Shown: positions 7,778 through 15,498 of the stretch, one piece after another | Numbering within the stretch: the stretch's first letter is position 1 | How the letters are laid out: every line of letters starts with the position of its first letter | NCBI GenBank assembly: GCA_022791575.1 | Contig: JAAVZI010000070.1 | Span: 1-63,007, forward strand | Origin: Lachnospiraceae bacterium | Lineage (GTDB): Bacteria > Bacillota > Clostridia > Lachnospirales > Lachnospiraceae | Direction: 5' to 3' | Length of the DNA stretch: 63,007 nt | Made by a program: the position numbers and the translations under genes | Notes under the pieces: model-generated | Seen by the model: the letters and a program-made list of their open reading frames with translations, nothing else | Database searches by the model: none | What the model was told of the DNA's origin: nothing

Positions 7778-8374
7778 TTATAATATACAGCGGTTGAAAA
7801 ATGGCTCATACAGCTGCGGAGAATTCAGCTGTCTAGCGGATTCGTTTTCGATCTCCTCCGCTCTATCGTCATCGGAAATAGAGATAAAACAGAGAATCTC
7901 CTCCGTCCGCTCGCCGAATGCTTTTTCTTCTTTCAGCTTCTGGAACGCCGAAGTCACGGCTGCAAAAAACAGCTCCTGATTTTCTTCATATGCGTCGTCG
8001 TCAAAGTCTTCCTCTTCGTCATGCTCATAAAGAAGACGGCTGATTTCATTGAAAAGCTCGCTGCCGTCGTCATCATCAGAATCCGCATATCCCCATTCGT
8101 CCGGCAGCCATTTAGTAAGGCTGGCAGTGCCCTCGTTTAGCTGTCTTTGCTCCTCTTCGGATAAATGAAAATCCATCAACTGCAAATATTCCAGATCCCT
8201 TTTTTCTAAATATTCATAAGTATTTACGGCTAGAAATAGAGTAGTACAGTCGCTGTCGGTAACTAGTGCGGCGGCATAGATGGTTTCGTCGCCCGTTTTT
8301 TGCAGAATTTTCGACATTACCTTTTTTACGGCCTGTTGAATCTTAAGTGTTAGATCGTTGTAAAATTCCTCCAT
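7778..8374 (-). CDS. DUF4303 protein (probable immunity protein)
   Basis: A 198-residue, very acidic cytosolic protein. It matches the DUF4303 pattern: an N-terminal helix, IYAAALVTDSDCTTLFLAVN, then KWLPDEWGYAD, a long helix, and a late CFISISDDDRAE. DUF4303 is linked in the literature to immunity against polymorphic toxins. AAGGAGG before 8374 fixes the start, and an intrinsic terminator follows. No toxin gene is adjacent. A run of acidic residues (DSDDDDGSE and EEEDFDDDAYEE) fits inhibitors that bind basic nucleases. Confidence 0.7.
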   Translation of the reverse strand: MEEFYNDLTLKIQQAVKKVMSKILQKTGDETIYAAALVTDSDCTTLFLAVNTYEYLEKRDLEYLQLMDFHLSEEEQRQLNEGTASLTKWLPDEWGYADSDDDDGSELFNEISRLLYEHDEEEDFDDDAYEENQELFFAAVTSAFQKLKEEKAFGERTEEILCFISISDDDRAEEIENESARQLNSPQLYEPFFNRCIL

Positions 8375-8403
8375 GGAAGGTCCTCCTTTTTATATATTTC
8401 ATA

Positions 8404-8529
8404 TAGGATTAGGGTGTCAAAAGCCTCTTTAGAAAAAATGCAACACAAGTATTTGTATTTTTGACGGACTAAAAGTACAACATATTGTATATGGTTGATA
8501 TAAAATGACCTTTTGACACCCTAATCCTA
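8404..8529. mobile_element. MITE-like element with 20-bp terminal inverted repeats
   Basis: TAGGATTAGGGTGTCAAAAG at 8404-8423 is matched perfectly in inverted orientation at 8510-8529. The 126-bp element has no coding capacity and an AT-rich interior. It lies between the DUF4303 gene and the thiazole transporter gene. The short AT-rich flanks do not allow a clear target duplication to be named. This is the structure of a non-autonomous miniature inverted-repeat element; the parent transposase is not in the window. Confidence 0.75.
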
Positions 8530-8575
8530 ATATTTTTCAGATGAAAATAGAACGCCAGTTCGATCAATGCAGCGG

Positions 8576-8606
8576 CCTGGCTGAACTAGGTGCAGGTTCA
8601 GCCAGG
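8576..8606. other. Perfect 11-bp hairpin
   Basis: CCTGGCTGAAC (8576-8586) pairs perfectly with GTTCAGCCAGG (8596-8606) around a nine-base loop. No strong T-run follows on either strand, so it could be a weak bidirectional terminator or a regulatory hairpin downstream of the thiazole transporter gene. Confidence 0.45.
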
Positions 8607-8744
8607 GAAATCATATCTGTTTTTATTGTATCATAATCATGTTTAAAATAAAAGCTTTTTACAAAAGAACTTTGTTTTGATGATTCAAATAAGATGTTCT
8701 TATTTACCAATTGGACAGGATGTTTTTTTGCTTATGCCCACGAG

Positions 8745-9302
8745 TCAAAACTGTTTGCTGCTGCTGTTTTGACCGGCAATATTTTCTTTCGTCTGCAGTC
8801 CCTGAAAGAGGTACAGTATTCCGGTCTTTTTTAGTGCTGCAATCAGGAAAGCCGACAACACAGCGCCGCCGGCCGTCGAGATCAGAAACGGAATTACATA
8901 AGCATAAAATGCAAGGCTGCCCGCGTCTGTCCCCATCAGCAAAACCGATACCGGATAGGCGCACAGCCCGCCTAAAACAGCAGTTCCCAATACTTCGGCG
9001 AGCAGGGTTAGTAATATATTTTTGAATTTCCAGTAGGCAATGCCGCACAGCAGCGCGCCAAACATACTTCCAGGGAATGCCATCAGGCTTCCAATGCCGA
9101 GAAGATTGCGCAGCAGGCTTGCGCAGAAAGCCGTGCCTACGCCGTACCATGGGCCCAGCGCCACTGCACATAAAATATTGACCATATGTTGGACGGGCGC
9201 GCATTTACTGCCGAAAATGGGGATTGAAAACAGGCTGCCAATTACCGCCGCAGCACATAGTATTCCAGCAGTGCATAATTTTTGTGATTGGTTTTGTTTC
9301 AT
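8745..9302 (-). CDS. thiW: ECF transporter S component, ThiW type (thiazole uptake)
   Basis: A 185-residue membrane protein with about five or six helices. The signature is KCAPVQHMVNILCAVALGPW with RNLLGIGSLMAFPGSMFGAL, typical of ThiW, the substrate-binding component of energy-coupling-factor transporters for the thiamine precursor thiazole (hydroxyethylthiazole). It would pair with a shared EcfAAT module encoded elsewhere. AAGGAG upstream of 9302 sets the start. The gene lies behind a thiamine-pyrophosphate riboswitch and a second thi-box-like RNA, which supports a thiamine role independently of protein similarity. Confidence 0.85.
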   Translation of the reverse strand: MKQNQSQKLCTAGILCAAAVIGSLFSIPIFGSKCAPVQHMVNILCAVALGPWYGVGTAFCASLLRNLLGIGSLMAFPGSMFGALLCGIAYWKFKNILLTLLAEVLGTAVLGGLCAYPVSVLLMGTDAGSLAFYAYVIPFLISTAGGAVLSAFLIAALKKTGILYLFQGLQTKENIAGQNSSSKQF

Positions 9303-9364
9303 ATGAAAAACTCCTTTGCAAAATAGTTGGAGAACGGCATAACAGCGGCGTCCTCTCTGATTTA

Positions 9365-9493
9365 GGATTGCGGTAGCGTGCAAAATTAAGCAGCCTCGCA
9401 CTCCAAGAACTTCGGTCGAAGCTTACTGGCTTCCTCTCACGCCGGAACACGGCTTCCCATCGCTGTTATTACAGACATAGGGCGCTCCCCCTC
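9365..9493 (-). ncRNA. Second thi-box-like RNA, candidate HMP-PP (thiS) riboswitch
   Basis: The transcript here has GGGGGAGC, a GTGAGAGGAAGCC core and a CTTCGACC segment. These match the 5' half of the TPP aptamer just upstream (GGGGAGC, CTGAGAGGAAG, CTTCGACCC). The TPP 3' half (ACCTGATNNGGATAATG) is absent and is replaced by GAAGTTCTTGGAGTGCGAGG. TPP-riboswitch variants that keep the pyrimidine-binding half and lose the pyrophosphate half are known as the thiS motif and sense HMP-PP. A CTCC near 9317-9320 could pair with the GGAG of the thiW ribosome binding site. The assignment is inference. Confidence 0.5.
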
Positions 9494-9619
9494 TGTCCGT
9501 CCGAATATTCGGAAATTCCGTTCATCACATCCTTTCGCAGTAGAATGTGGATAAAGATTCAAACACATTCATGAAGTTTAGAAGAACTTTCAGATAAGAA
9601 TCCTGCAGGATTCCTATGT

Positions 9620-9650
9620 AAAAAATAAGAGACGCCTGATACGGCATCTC
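9620..9650 (-). terminator. Expression-platform terminator of the TPP riboswitch
   Basis: On the minus strand, GAGATGCC (9650-9643) pairs with GGCGTCTC (9636-9629), with one wobble, and is followed by TTATTTTT. It lies about 20 nt after the TPP aptamer, the usual place for the conditional terminator. Confidence 0.75.
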
Positions 9651-9669
9651 CGAAAAAATCTTTGTGATT

Positions 9670-9751
9670 TCCTACGGCGGCATTATCCGCATCAGGTATA
9701 AGGGTCGAAGTTGATGACTTCCTCTCAGCCTGCCGTTACAAGCTCCCCTGT
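9670..9751 (-). ncRNA. TPP riboswitch (THI element)
   Basis: Read on the minus strand, the conserved thi-box blocks appear in order: GGGGAGC, GGCTGAGAGG, ACCTGATGCGGATAATGCC and CGTAGGAAAT. These are the pyrimidine-sensing CTGAGA loop and the pyrophosphate-sensing GGATAATG segment of the TPP aptamer. A terminator follows at 9650-9620. It should shut off thiW transcription when thiamine pyrophosphate is plentiful. Confidence 0.93.
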
Positions 9752-9768
9752 GTCTTTTTACATTTGCA

Positions 9769-9797
9769 AATATAACATGTATTGGTTGGTTTGTCAA
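9769..9797 (-). promoter_or_regulatory. Sigma-A promoter of the thiW leader
   Basis: On the minus strand, TTGACA (9797-9792) and TATATT (9774-9769) are separated by exactly 17 bp. It begins right after the stop codon of the upstream SUKH gene and drives the TPP-riboswitch leader. Confidence 0.85.
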
Positions 9798-9805
9798 CGG
9801 ATTTC

Positions 9806-10471
9806 CTAAGTCCATTTCTGAATCCAGTTGAAAAATTCATCCTCCGACTCTTCGTCGTCCATATCGGCGGGATGTTGCACAATTTCCAGCGCCGTTTTGG
9901 GAATGTTGACGCCGAATGTCTGCGTAACCCAGTTTTGAAATGGGATATTCGGCTGGATAATCCTGTCTGTATATGGGCTTTCGTTCGGCGGATAGGGATA
10001 ATCTTCACCCCAGCAGATCTCGTCATAGCCAATTGCGAGCAGCCTTAGAAAGTCTACCGCGTTGTCAGCCAGAACACAGGACAACATAGAGCCAGAACCA
10101 GAGCCCATATGGATGATCTTTAATTCGCCCTGGTCGTTCAGCCAGAATGCACTTTCAGAGTCTTCGCTGCCGGTCTGGGCAAAGACGCAGAGCCTCTGTT
10201 CCAGTTCAGTTGTGTCTGCACAGTTAAACCAGTATTTCAGATGTTGTGTTCCGCCCGGATAAAATGTAATTCTTGTTCCGCCGTCTCGTCCGGTTTCGGT
10301 CCAGCTGGCTTTTAATGCTTCTTCTGGGTAGAGCAAGCCGTATCGGCAACCGTTACGGTCGATATAAAGGCGGTTGTCTTCCAAGTATTGATAGAGCAGT
10401 TTGATTTCTTGTGGAATCTGCATGCTCTGGGGCATGACGGTCTGTAGTTGTTCAATCAGCACATTTTTCAT
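9806..10471 (-). CDS. SUKH (SMI1/KNR4-like) family protein, probable immunity protein
   Basis: A 221-residue acidic protein with SUKH-like features. An N-terminal helical LLYQYLEDNRLYIDRNGCRY is followed by beta-strands (TRITFYPGG), an AFWLNDQGELKIIHMGSGSG core, and a SCVLADNAVDFLRLLAIGYDEI segment that matches the SMI1/KNR4 VADSFTDFL-type helix. SUKH proteins commonly neutralise polymorphic toxins. AGGAGG six bases before the ATG at 10471 selects this start over 10489. There is no toxin beside it. The C-terminus is acidic (DMDDEESEDEF). Confidence 0.75.
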   Translation of the reverse strand: MKNVLIEQLQTVMPQSMQIPQEIKLLYQYLEDNRLYIDRNGCRYGLLYPEEALKASWTETGRDGGTRITFYPGGTQHLKYWFNCADTTELEQRLCVFAQTGSEDSESAFWLNDQGELKIIHMGSGSGSMLSCVLADNAVDFLRLLAIGYDEICWGEDYPYPPNESPYTDRIIQPNIPFQNWVTQTFGVNIPKTALEIVQHPADMDDEESEDEFFNWIQKWT

Positions 10472-10585
10472 AAAGAACCTCCTGTTCAAAGTATTAATGG
10501 ATTTACAGGTCTGCCTGGTAGGTTCGAGTTATTTTTTTAGAGGAGTGGATTTTGAAATCTGGAATACGGGTTTTAGCGATACATT

Positions 10586-10771
10586 CTATTTATCCTCCGT
10601 ATCGTTAAAACAATGCCAGACTGCAATAACAGTGCCCTCAAATCGCTCCAGCGGCAGGTCTGTTCCGAAGATATATACATCCTGTGCTTTGCCGTCGGGG
10701 ATGGGTTCTCCCCGGATATGGTCTATCCCTGTTTTTTCTCTGTATTTTGTATATAGATCCTATAGTTCCAT
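10586..10771 (-). pseudogene. Small gene interrupted by an amber codon
   Basis: AAAGGA is followed by an ATG at 10771. The frame reads MEL, then TAG, then an otherwise clean run of 57 codons (DLYTKYREKTGIDH to HCFNDTEDK) before a final TAG at 10588-10586. A single nonsense change at codon 4 would explain the pattern. The peptide is compact and acidic with a KAQDVYIFGTDLPLERFEG centre; I do not recognise the family. It sits between two SUKH genes in the same orientation, so it may be another dead immunity gene. Confidence 0.45.
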
Positions 10772-10870
10772 AGTTGTTAGTCCTTTCTCAATTTTCCAGT
10801 ATTAGGAATTTGTAAGTGCTTATTTCAAACTTGTGGCTTTTCGTATGACTTTCTTAATTCCTATGTTCCA

Positions 10871-11425
10871 TTATTTTAATTCCAGTTTATCCAGGAATTC
10901 CTGTGCGTGCTCTGCAAGGGTTCCAAATGGATTTTCTTCATAGATGTCAAAATAGCCATAACCAAAATCGACCCATTCAAATTTTCCGTTATCGTTGTTA
11001 AAAATAATCGAAATCTGCCCGGTATTCAGTAGAAATTCACCCAGATAAGCGCGATGCCCGAAGTCGTTTCCACCAGTCCAGCCGCCAGTAAATGCTTCCT
11101 TGACAAATCCGCACAGGTAATTGGGATCGTCGCCGTAATCTTTCATTGCAATCAGGGTAAATTCGCAGAAGTCCCGGCCGGCATTGACATCTTCCAGCCA
11201 GCCTTCCTTGCTGCCGGAGTAATCTTTCACAAATGTTTTGGGATTGTATTGAATGACGGTATTCAAAGTTTCCCGCCTGTTTTTGCTAATCCGAACCCGA
11301 GAGTAGAAATCTTTGAAATTTTCATGCAGCTCAAATCCCAAGGCCTGTTCGGCTTTGGACCAGTCGACGGCAATGGTGCCTGGTTTTGCTATTTTCCAGT
11401 TTTCTATGGTGTCATTTGTTTTCAT
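10871..11425 (-). CDS. SUKH (SMI1/KNR4-like) family immunity protein
   Basis: A 184-residue protein. The SMI1/KNR4 pattern is clear: a WSKAEQALGFELHENFKDFY helix where the family has LGxxLPxxLKxFY, then DYGDDPNYLCGF, GHRAYLGEFLLNTGQISIIF and a final WVDFGYGYFD. SUKH domains bind and inactivate diverse toxin domains. AAGGAGG before the ATG at 11425 sets the start, and a 24-codon upstream extension lacks a ribosome binding site. The cognate toxin is not in the window. Confidence 0.8.
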   Translation of the reverse strand: MKTNDTIENWKIAKPGTIAVDWSKAEQALGFELHENFKDFYSRVRISKNRRETLNTVIQYNPKTFVKDYSGSKEGWLEDVNAGRDFCEFTLIAMKDYGDDPNYLCGFVKEAFTGGWTGGNDFGHRAYLGEFLLNTGQISIIFNNDNGKFEWVDFGYGYFDIYEENPFGTLAEHAQEFLDKLELK

Positions 11426-11563
11426 ATTCTGCCTCCTTGTGACGGTGGTTGTTTGGTTGATTGGGTATTTGGCCTGTTTTTTAGAAGCACGAGCCAAAAT
11501 ATTCGTCGGTTGCCTTCTCGGCGTTTATGCTGCTGGCAAGGTTGGTTTTGGGGTAAATGTATA

Positions 11564-12028
11564 CTAGAAGCCAGCTCCGATTTCTTCGGCCATCACGCTC
11601 CAGAAAGAGTCGGGGTCTTGGATGGCAGCAGCGTCAATGTGGTTTATTTCCTGACGAAGCCATTTTTCTTCCTCTTCGCACCGGCGTAGTCCCTCTTCGT
11701 CAAAAACAGACGGGGATTGGTGGGTTTTGAGTATGGTAAGGAAACGGTTCATAATTTCTATAAACTGGGAGAAGCTGGCAGCGCAGTAGTCCAGAAACTG
11801 GTTGTCGTCTAAGTCTGCAATATATACAGGGCCATCTTTGGTTACGGCCAGAAAGGTTCCGCCGTTGTCATATGGCCAGCGGTCTTCTGCGACTGCCAGG
11901 AAGGGACAGCCTTGAGCTTCGCCCCGCCAGAAGGCGTCCGGTGATAGAAAGACCAATTCACCAATGGTGGTTCCTGCTTCTGGCAGATAGGGGGTGATCT
12001 GCAGGCGGATTTTTTCGTAAGTGTTCAT
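11564..12028 (-). CDS. SUKH-family immunity-like protein
   Basis: A 154-residue cytosolic protein with GTTIGELVFLSPDAFWRGEA, CPFLAVAEDRWPYDNGGTFL and a YIADLDDNQFLDYCAASFSQ stretch ahead of an FIEIMNRF helix, as in the SUKH-4/SUKH-5 branch of SMI1-like immunity proteins. AAGGAGG precedes the ATG at 12028. It is the third SUKH-type gene in 2.3 kb, all on the minus strand, each with its own ribosome binding site and sizeable spacers. This resembles serially acquired immunity genes more than a functional operon. Confidence 0.7.
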   Translation of the reverse strand: MNTYEKIRLQITPYLPEAGTTIGELVFLSPDAFWRGEAQGCPFLAVAEDRWPYDNGGTFLAVTKDGPVYIADLDDNQFLDYCAASFSQFIEIMNRFLTILKTHQSPSVFDEEGLRRCEEEEKWLRQEINHIDAAAIQDPDSFWSVMAEEIGAGF

Positions 12029-12541
12029 AATGGCCTCCTTTTTGGGATTGCTTCAGTCATTAGGTATAAAATGTGTGGCATATGATATATAGGTTTATAG
12101 GATATAAGTATATGAATTGCGGCAGTGCAGGAGTATTAATACCATTATACACCATTTTGGGTTGTATGAAAATAATAAATAGAATGAAATAGTATTATTA
12201 TACAATAGGGAATAGGGGGGGTTCTTTTGTAACATGATATTGGTACATAGCATTGAACTGTAATTGAGTGTAAAGTAAACTTTTAGTGGTAAATTAGGCT
12301 GGTATTTGCTGAACCTAGATGGCATTGTGGGTGCCCTGCGGGCTGGCAGCTTGTTAAGAGAGGGGATGAAAGCTGAGAATACAAAAAACAGAACGTATGT
12401 TCTGCACAGCCTGGCAGGTTTTTGAAGATTCAAATGTTAGACAGTTGAAAAAAGATGGCGGATTTTTACAAGATAAATTTATGAGAGCATGCTAAAATGG
12501 AGTGGTAGAATTTATTAAAAAATATTCAGGAGGGTTTTAAA
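12029..12541. other. Intergenic region with a LexA-like box
   Basis: This AT-rich divergent spacer lies between the last SUKH gene and the DUF3795 gene. It contains a palindrome AGAACGTATGTTCT at 12390-12403 (core GAAC-N4-GTTC, the Gram-positive LexA consensus), a GCCC/GGGC hairpin near 12332-12342 and a G7 run near 12213-12219. No gene is supported in it. Confidence 0.5.
12390..12403. promoter_or_regulatory. Candidate LexA (SOS) box
   Basis: AGAACGTATGTTCT is a perfect 14-bp palindrome with the GAAC-N4-GTTC core recognised by Gram-positive LexA. It is 139 bp upstream of the DUF3795 gene. No clear promoter overlaps it, so it could be chance. Confidence 0.35.
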
Positions 12542-12784
12542 ATGGCGAATTATAGTATATGCGGAATTGATTGTGATACCTGTAAATACAAGGACGAACA
12601 GAATTGTAAGGGCTGTAAGGCGAACCAGGGAACGATGTTCTGGGGAGAGTGCGAACTGTATCAATGCAATGCCGATAAAGAGCAGGAGCATTGCGGCAAA
12701 TGCAGCGAGTTTCCCTGTGACAAGTTAAAAGAGTGGGCTTCATCAGATAATCCAGAGAGGATTGATAATCTGCGGAACCTTTAG
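12542..12784 (+). CDS. DUF3795 cysteine-rich protein
   Basis: An 80-residue protein with eleven cysteines arranged as ICGIDCDTCKYKDEQNCKGC, a middle GECELYQC and a late HCGKCSEFPC. This is the DUF3795 pattern, expected to bind metal. GGAGGG precedes the ATG at 12542. It is monocistronic, with a long-loop hairpin terminator candidate downstream. The role is unknown; the family is common in anaerobic Firmicutes. Confidence 0.85.
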   Translation: MANYSICGIDCDTCKYKDEQNCKGCKANQGTMFWGECELYQCNADKEQEHCGKCSEFPCDKLKEWASSDNPERIDNLRNL

Positions 12785-12832
12785 GACATGTTGTGGAGTC
12801 AGGTTTTTATATGCTATAAAGTGAAGTAAGAA

Positions 12833-12920
12833 TAAGGCTAGGGTAGAAGTAGAAATTGTTTTTGGTGGATGGAATGTTTTATAATTTGTCAGCCATATAT
12901 ATTATCCCCTAGCCTTTTTA
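12833..12920 (+). terminator. Long-loop terminator candidate after DUF3795
   Basis: AAGGCTAGGG (12834-12843) pairs with CCCTAGCCTT (12907-12916) and runs into a T-run. The 63-nt loop is unusually long for an intrinsic terminator, so the intervening sequence may fold internally. Confidence 0.5.
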
Positions 12921-13130
12921 TCATCTTGATTCTCGCAATAATAATAGTTATTTTATAATCGTGAAAAATAAAGAATGTTTTCTTAACGGTCAAGTAGTCT
13001 TCAATTCTTTTCTTAATTCGAGAGATTCATTCAATTACTATTATAGAACTTCCAATTTAAATATGATCTAAGTTTAATACTTCAATAAATAAAATAGTAC
13101 TTCCATACAATAAAGAATATAAATTAGGTA

Positions 13131-13159
13131 TTGACAAAACAATCCAATTGTATTAATAT
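13131..13159 (+). promoter_or_regulatory. Sigma-A promoter of the MarR-ABC operon
   Basis: TTGACA (13131-13136) and TAATAT (13154-13159) with a 17-bp spacer, about 110 bp before the MarR start. Two palindromes directly follow the -10 element. Confidence 0.8.
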
Positions 13160-13163
13160 TTAA

Positions 13164-13190
13164 TTCGTATACGAACAATTCGTGTGCGAA
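13164..13190. promoter_or_regulatory. Tandem palindromic operator for MarR
   Basis: TTCGTATACGAA (13164-13175, perfect) and TTCGTGTGCGAA (13179-13190, near-perfect) lie 15 bp apart centre to centre, just downstream of the -10 hexamer. This is where a MarR dimer would block transcription, so the MarR gene that follows is probably autorepressed. Confidence 0.7.
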
Positions 13191-13270
13191 TTATAATCTC
13201 ATAGTTATATTATTTAGAGGAATTAGCGCTTTTCGCAATGAACAGCAATTTTAAAAAAAGAGGTGAATTT

Positions 13271-13714
13271 ATGATAGATAGAGAGAAAACCATAGGCTTC
13301 AAGATCCGTCAATTATCCAATGTTCTAAAACGTCATGGAGACAAGCGGCATCAGCAGTTTGAAAGCCAAAATATCTCCATGATGCAAAGCTGGATCATTC
13401 GTTTTCTAGCACATAACCGTGACAAAGACATTTTCCAGAAGAACCTGGAGCAGGAACTGAATATTGGAAAATCCACACTGACTGAGATTCTGCATGTAAT
13501 GGAGAAAAATGATCTAGTGGTTCGTCAACCATGCAGAGAAGACAATCGCTATAAGAAACTGGTATTGACTGATCGTGGAGAATCCATTCATAAAGAAGTT
13601 GAAACTGACATTGAGACATTCGAGGCAAAGCTCAGAACAGGTATCAGTGATGAAGAAATGGAGCAGTTCTTCCGTCTGATTAACCTTATGCTGGAAAATG
13701 CTCAAAGAGAATAA
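13271..13714 (+). CDS. MarR family transcriptional regulator
   Basis: A 147-residue winged-helix regulator. An N-terminal dimerisation helix is followed by the recognition helices (NLEQELNIGKSTLTEILHVM) and the wing (DLVVRQPCREDNRYKKLVLT), as in MarR. GAGGTG precedes the ATG at 13271. The gene heads an operon with two ABC half-transporters starting 32 bp downstream and lies behind a promoter with two palindromes. It most likely represses the exporter and is released by an exported or antimicrobial ligand. Confidence 0.9.
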   Translation: MIDREKTIGFKIRQLSNVLKRHGDKRHQQFESQNISMMQSWIIRFLAHNRDKDIFQKNLEQELNIGKSTLTEILHVMEKNDLVVRQPCREDNRYKKLVLTDRGESIHKEVETDIETFEAKLRTGISDEEMEQFFRLINLMLENAQRE

Positions 13715-13746
13715 ATCAAAAAATAAGAAATGAAAGGAGACATAAA

Positions 13747-15498
13747 ATGGTAAGAACTTTAGCAAAATACATTAAGGAATTCAAAAAAGATTCCCTATTA
13801 ACCCCGTTATTCATGATTCTGGAAGTCATAATGGAAACCATTATTCCACTTATGATGGCTTCTATCGTAGATGATGGTGTACAGAAAAGCGATATCCGTC
13901 ATATTTATTTTATGGGTGTTTTGATGTTTGCAGCGGCTGGTTTCAGTCTATTTACTGGTATTATGGGGGGACGCTATGGAGCCAGTGCTTCAGCAGGATT
14001 TGCAAGAAACCTGCGGGAAGGCATGTACAATAATATTCAGCGTTTTTCCTTTTCCAACATTGACAAATTCAGCACAGCAGGTTTGGTTACCCGCCTGACT
14101 ACAGATGTTACGAATGTTCAAAATGCCTATCAAATGTTGATTCGAATGTTTGTTCGAGCTCCGTTTACACTTATTTTTGCCATGACTGCTGCGTTCTTTG
14201 TCAATGCAAGAATCGCAAGCATTTACCTGATTGCGGTGCTGTTGTTAGGTGGCTGTCTGGCGGCAATTATGATTCGCACAAATCGGTATTTTTCACAGGT
14301 GTTCAAAAAATATGACGACCTAAACGCCAGCGTGCAGGAAAATGTTTCTTCCATGCGAGTGGTCAAAGCCTATGTCCGTGAGGATTTTGAACGCGATAAA
14401 TTTACCAAAGCCAGTGCTAATGTCTATAAAATGTTTGTAAATGCTGAAAAGATTCTCTCACTAAATATGCCGCTTATGCAGTTTACGGTCTATGGCTGTA
14501 TACTTTTAATTAGCTGGCTGGGAGCAAACATGATTGTATTCGATGGCCTGAAAACCGGACAGCTGATGAATCTTCTGACTTACTGTATGAATATCCTGAT
14601 GAGTCTAATGATGCTTTCCATGGTATTCGTAATGGTTTCCATGAGCTCTGCCAGTGCGAAACGTATTGCAGAAATCCTCAACGAAGAACCAGACATTATC
14701 AATCCCAAGAATCCAGAGTATGAAGTATTGGATGGAAGTATAGAATTCCGCAATGTCAGCTTTCATTATCACAAGAGAGAAGACAGCAAACCGGTACTCA
14801 AGGATATCAACCTTTCTATAAAGCCGGGTGAGACAATTGGAATAATCGGAGCGACTGGAAGTGCTAAGACCAGTCTGGTGAATCTGGTCAGCAGGCTTTA
14901 CGATGTCAGTGAGGGTGAGGTTTTAGTTGGCGGCAAAGATGTTCGTACATATGATTTAGATACATTAAGAAGCCAGGTTTCCGTAGTCCTGCAGAAAAAT
15001 GTTTTGTTCTCAGGAACAATACTAGATAATCTGCGCTGGGGAGATCTGGAGGCAAGCGAAGAAGAATGTATGCGTGCTTGTCGACTGGCCTGTGCCGATG
15101 AATTCATTCAGAAACTGCCGGACAAATACCATACTTATATAGAACAAGGCGGCAGCAATGTTTCCGGCGGACAAAAGCAGAGACTAACCATTGCACGGGC
15201 ACTGCTGAAGAAGCCGAAGATTCTGATACTGGATGACAGTACCAGTGCAGTGGATACTGCTACAGACGCCCGCATACGAAAGGCATTTGCGGAAGAGATT
15301 CCCAATACAACCAAGCTGATTATAGCGCAGCGTATATCCAGCGTATCTTCTGCCGATCGAATTATTGTAATGGAAGAGGGAGAAGTCCATGGATTTGGAA
15401 CACATGATGAATTGCTTGAGCAGAATGAAATCTATCGGGATGTATTTGAATCACAGACTGGAGGCAGCGGCGACTTTGACGAAGGAGGTGAACTGTAA
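13747..15498 (+). CDS. ABC exporter half-transporter with degenerate ATP site
   Basis: A 583-residue type-IV ABC exporter half: a six-helix membrane domain, then an ATPase domain. Walker A reads GATGSAKT (residues 368-375), with alanine in place of the last glycine before lysine. The signature NVSGGQKQR is normal. Walker B LILDDSTSAVD has aspartate (D497) where the catalytic glutamate should be. This is the degenerate-site subunit of heterodimeric exporters of the BmrCD/TM287-288 type. Its stop overlaps the next start (TAATG). It is a likely drug or peptide exporter under MarR control. Confidence 0.92.
   Translation: MVRTLAKYIKEFKKDSLLTPLFMILEVIMETIIPLMMASIVDDGVQKSDIRHIYFMGVLMFAAAGFSLFTGIMGGRYGASASAGFARNLREGMYNNIQRFSFSNIDKFSTAGLVTRLTTDVTNVQNAYQMLIRMFVRAPFTLIFAMTAAFFVNARIASIYLIAVLLLGGCLAAIMIRTNRYFSQVFKKYDDLNASVQENVSSMRVVKAYVREDFERDKFTKASANVYKMFVNAEKILSLNMPLMQFTVYGCILLISWLGANMIVFDGLKTGQLMNLLTYCMNILMSLMMLSMVFVMVSMSSASAKRIAEILNEEPDIINPKNPEYEVLDGSIEFRNVSFHYHKREDSKPVLKDINLSIKPGETIGIIGATGSAKTSLVNLVSRLYDVSEGEVLVGGKDVRTYDLDTLRSQVSVVLQKNVLFSGTILDNLRWGDLEASEEECMRACRLACADEFIQKLPDKYHTYIEQGGSNVSGGQKQRLTIARALLKKPKILILDDSTSAVDTATDARIRKAFAEEIPNTTKLIIAQRISSVSSADRIIVMEEGEVHGFGTHDELLEQNEIYRDVFESQTGGSGDFDEGGEL

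Noticed and set aside
10401-10805. 134-codon forward frame opposite the SUKH gene
   Set aside because: It is antisense to the start of the SUKH gene and to the small broken gene; no independent support was seen.
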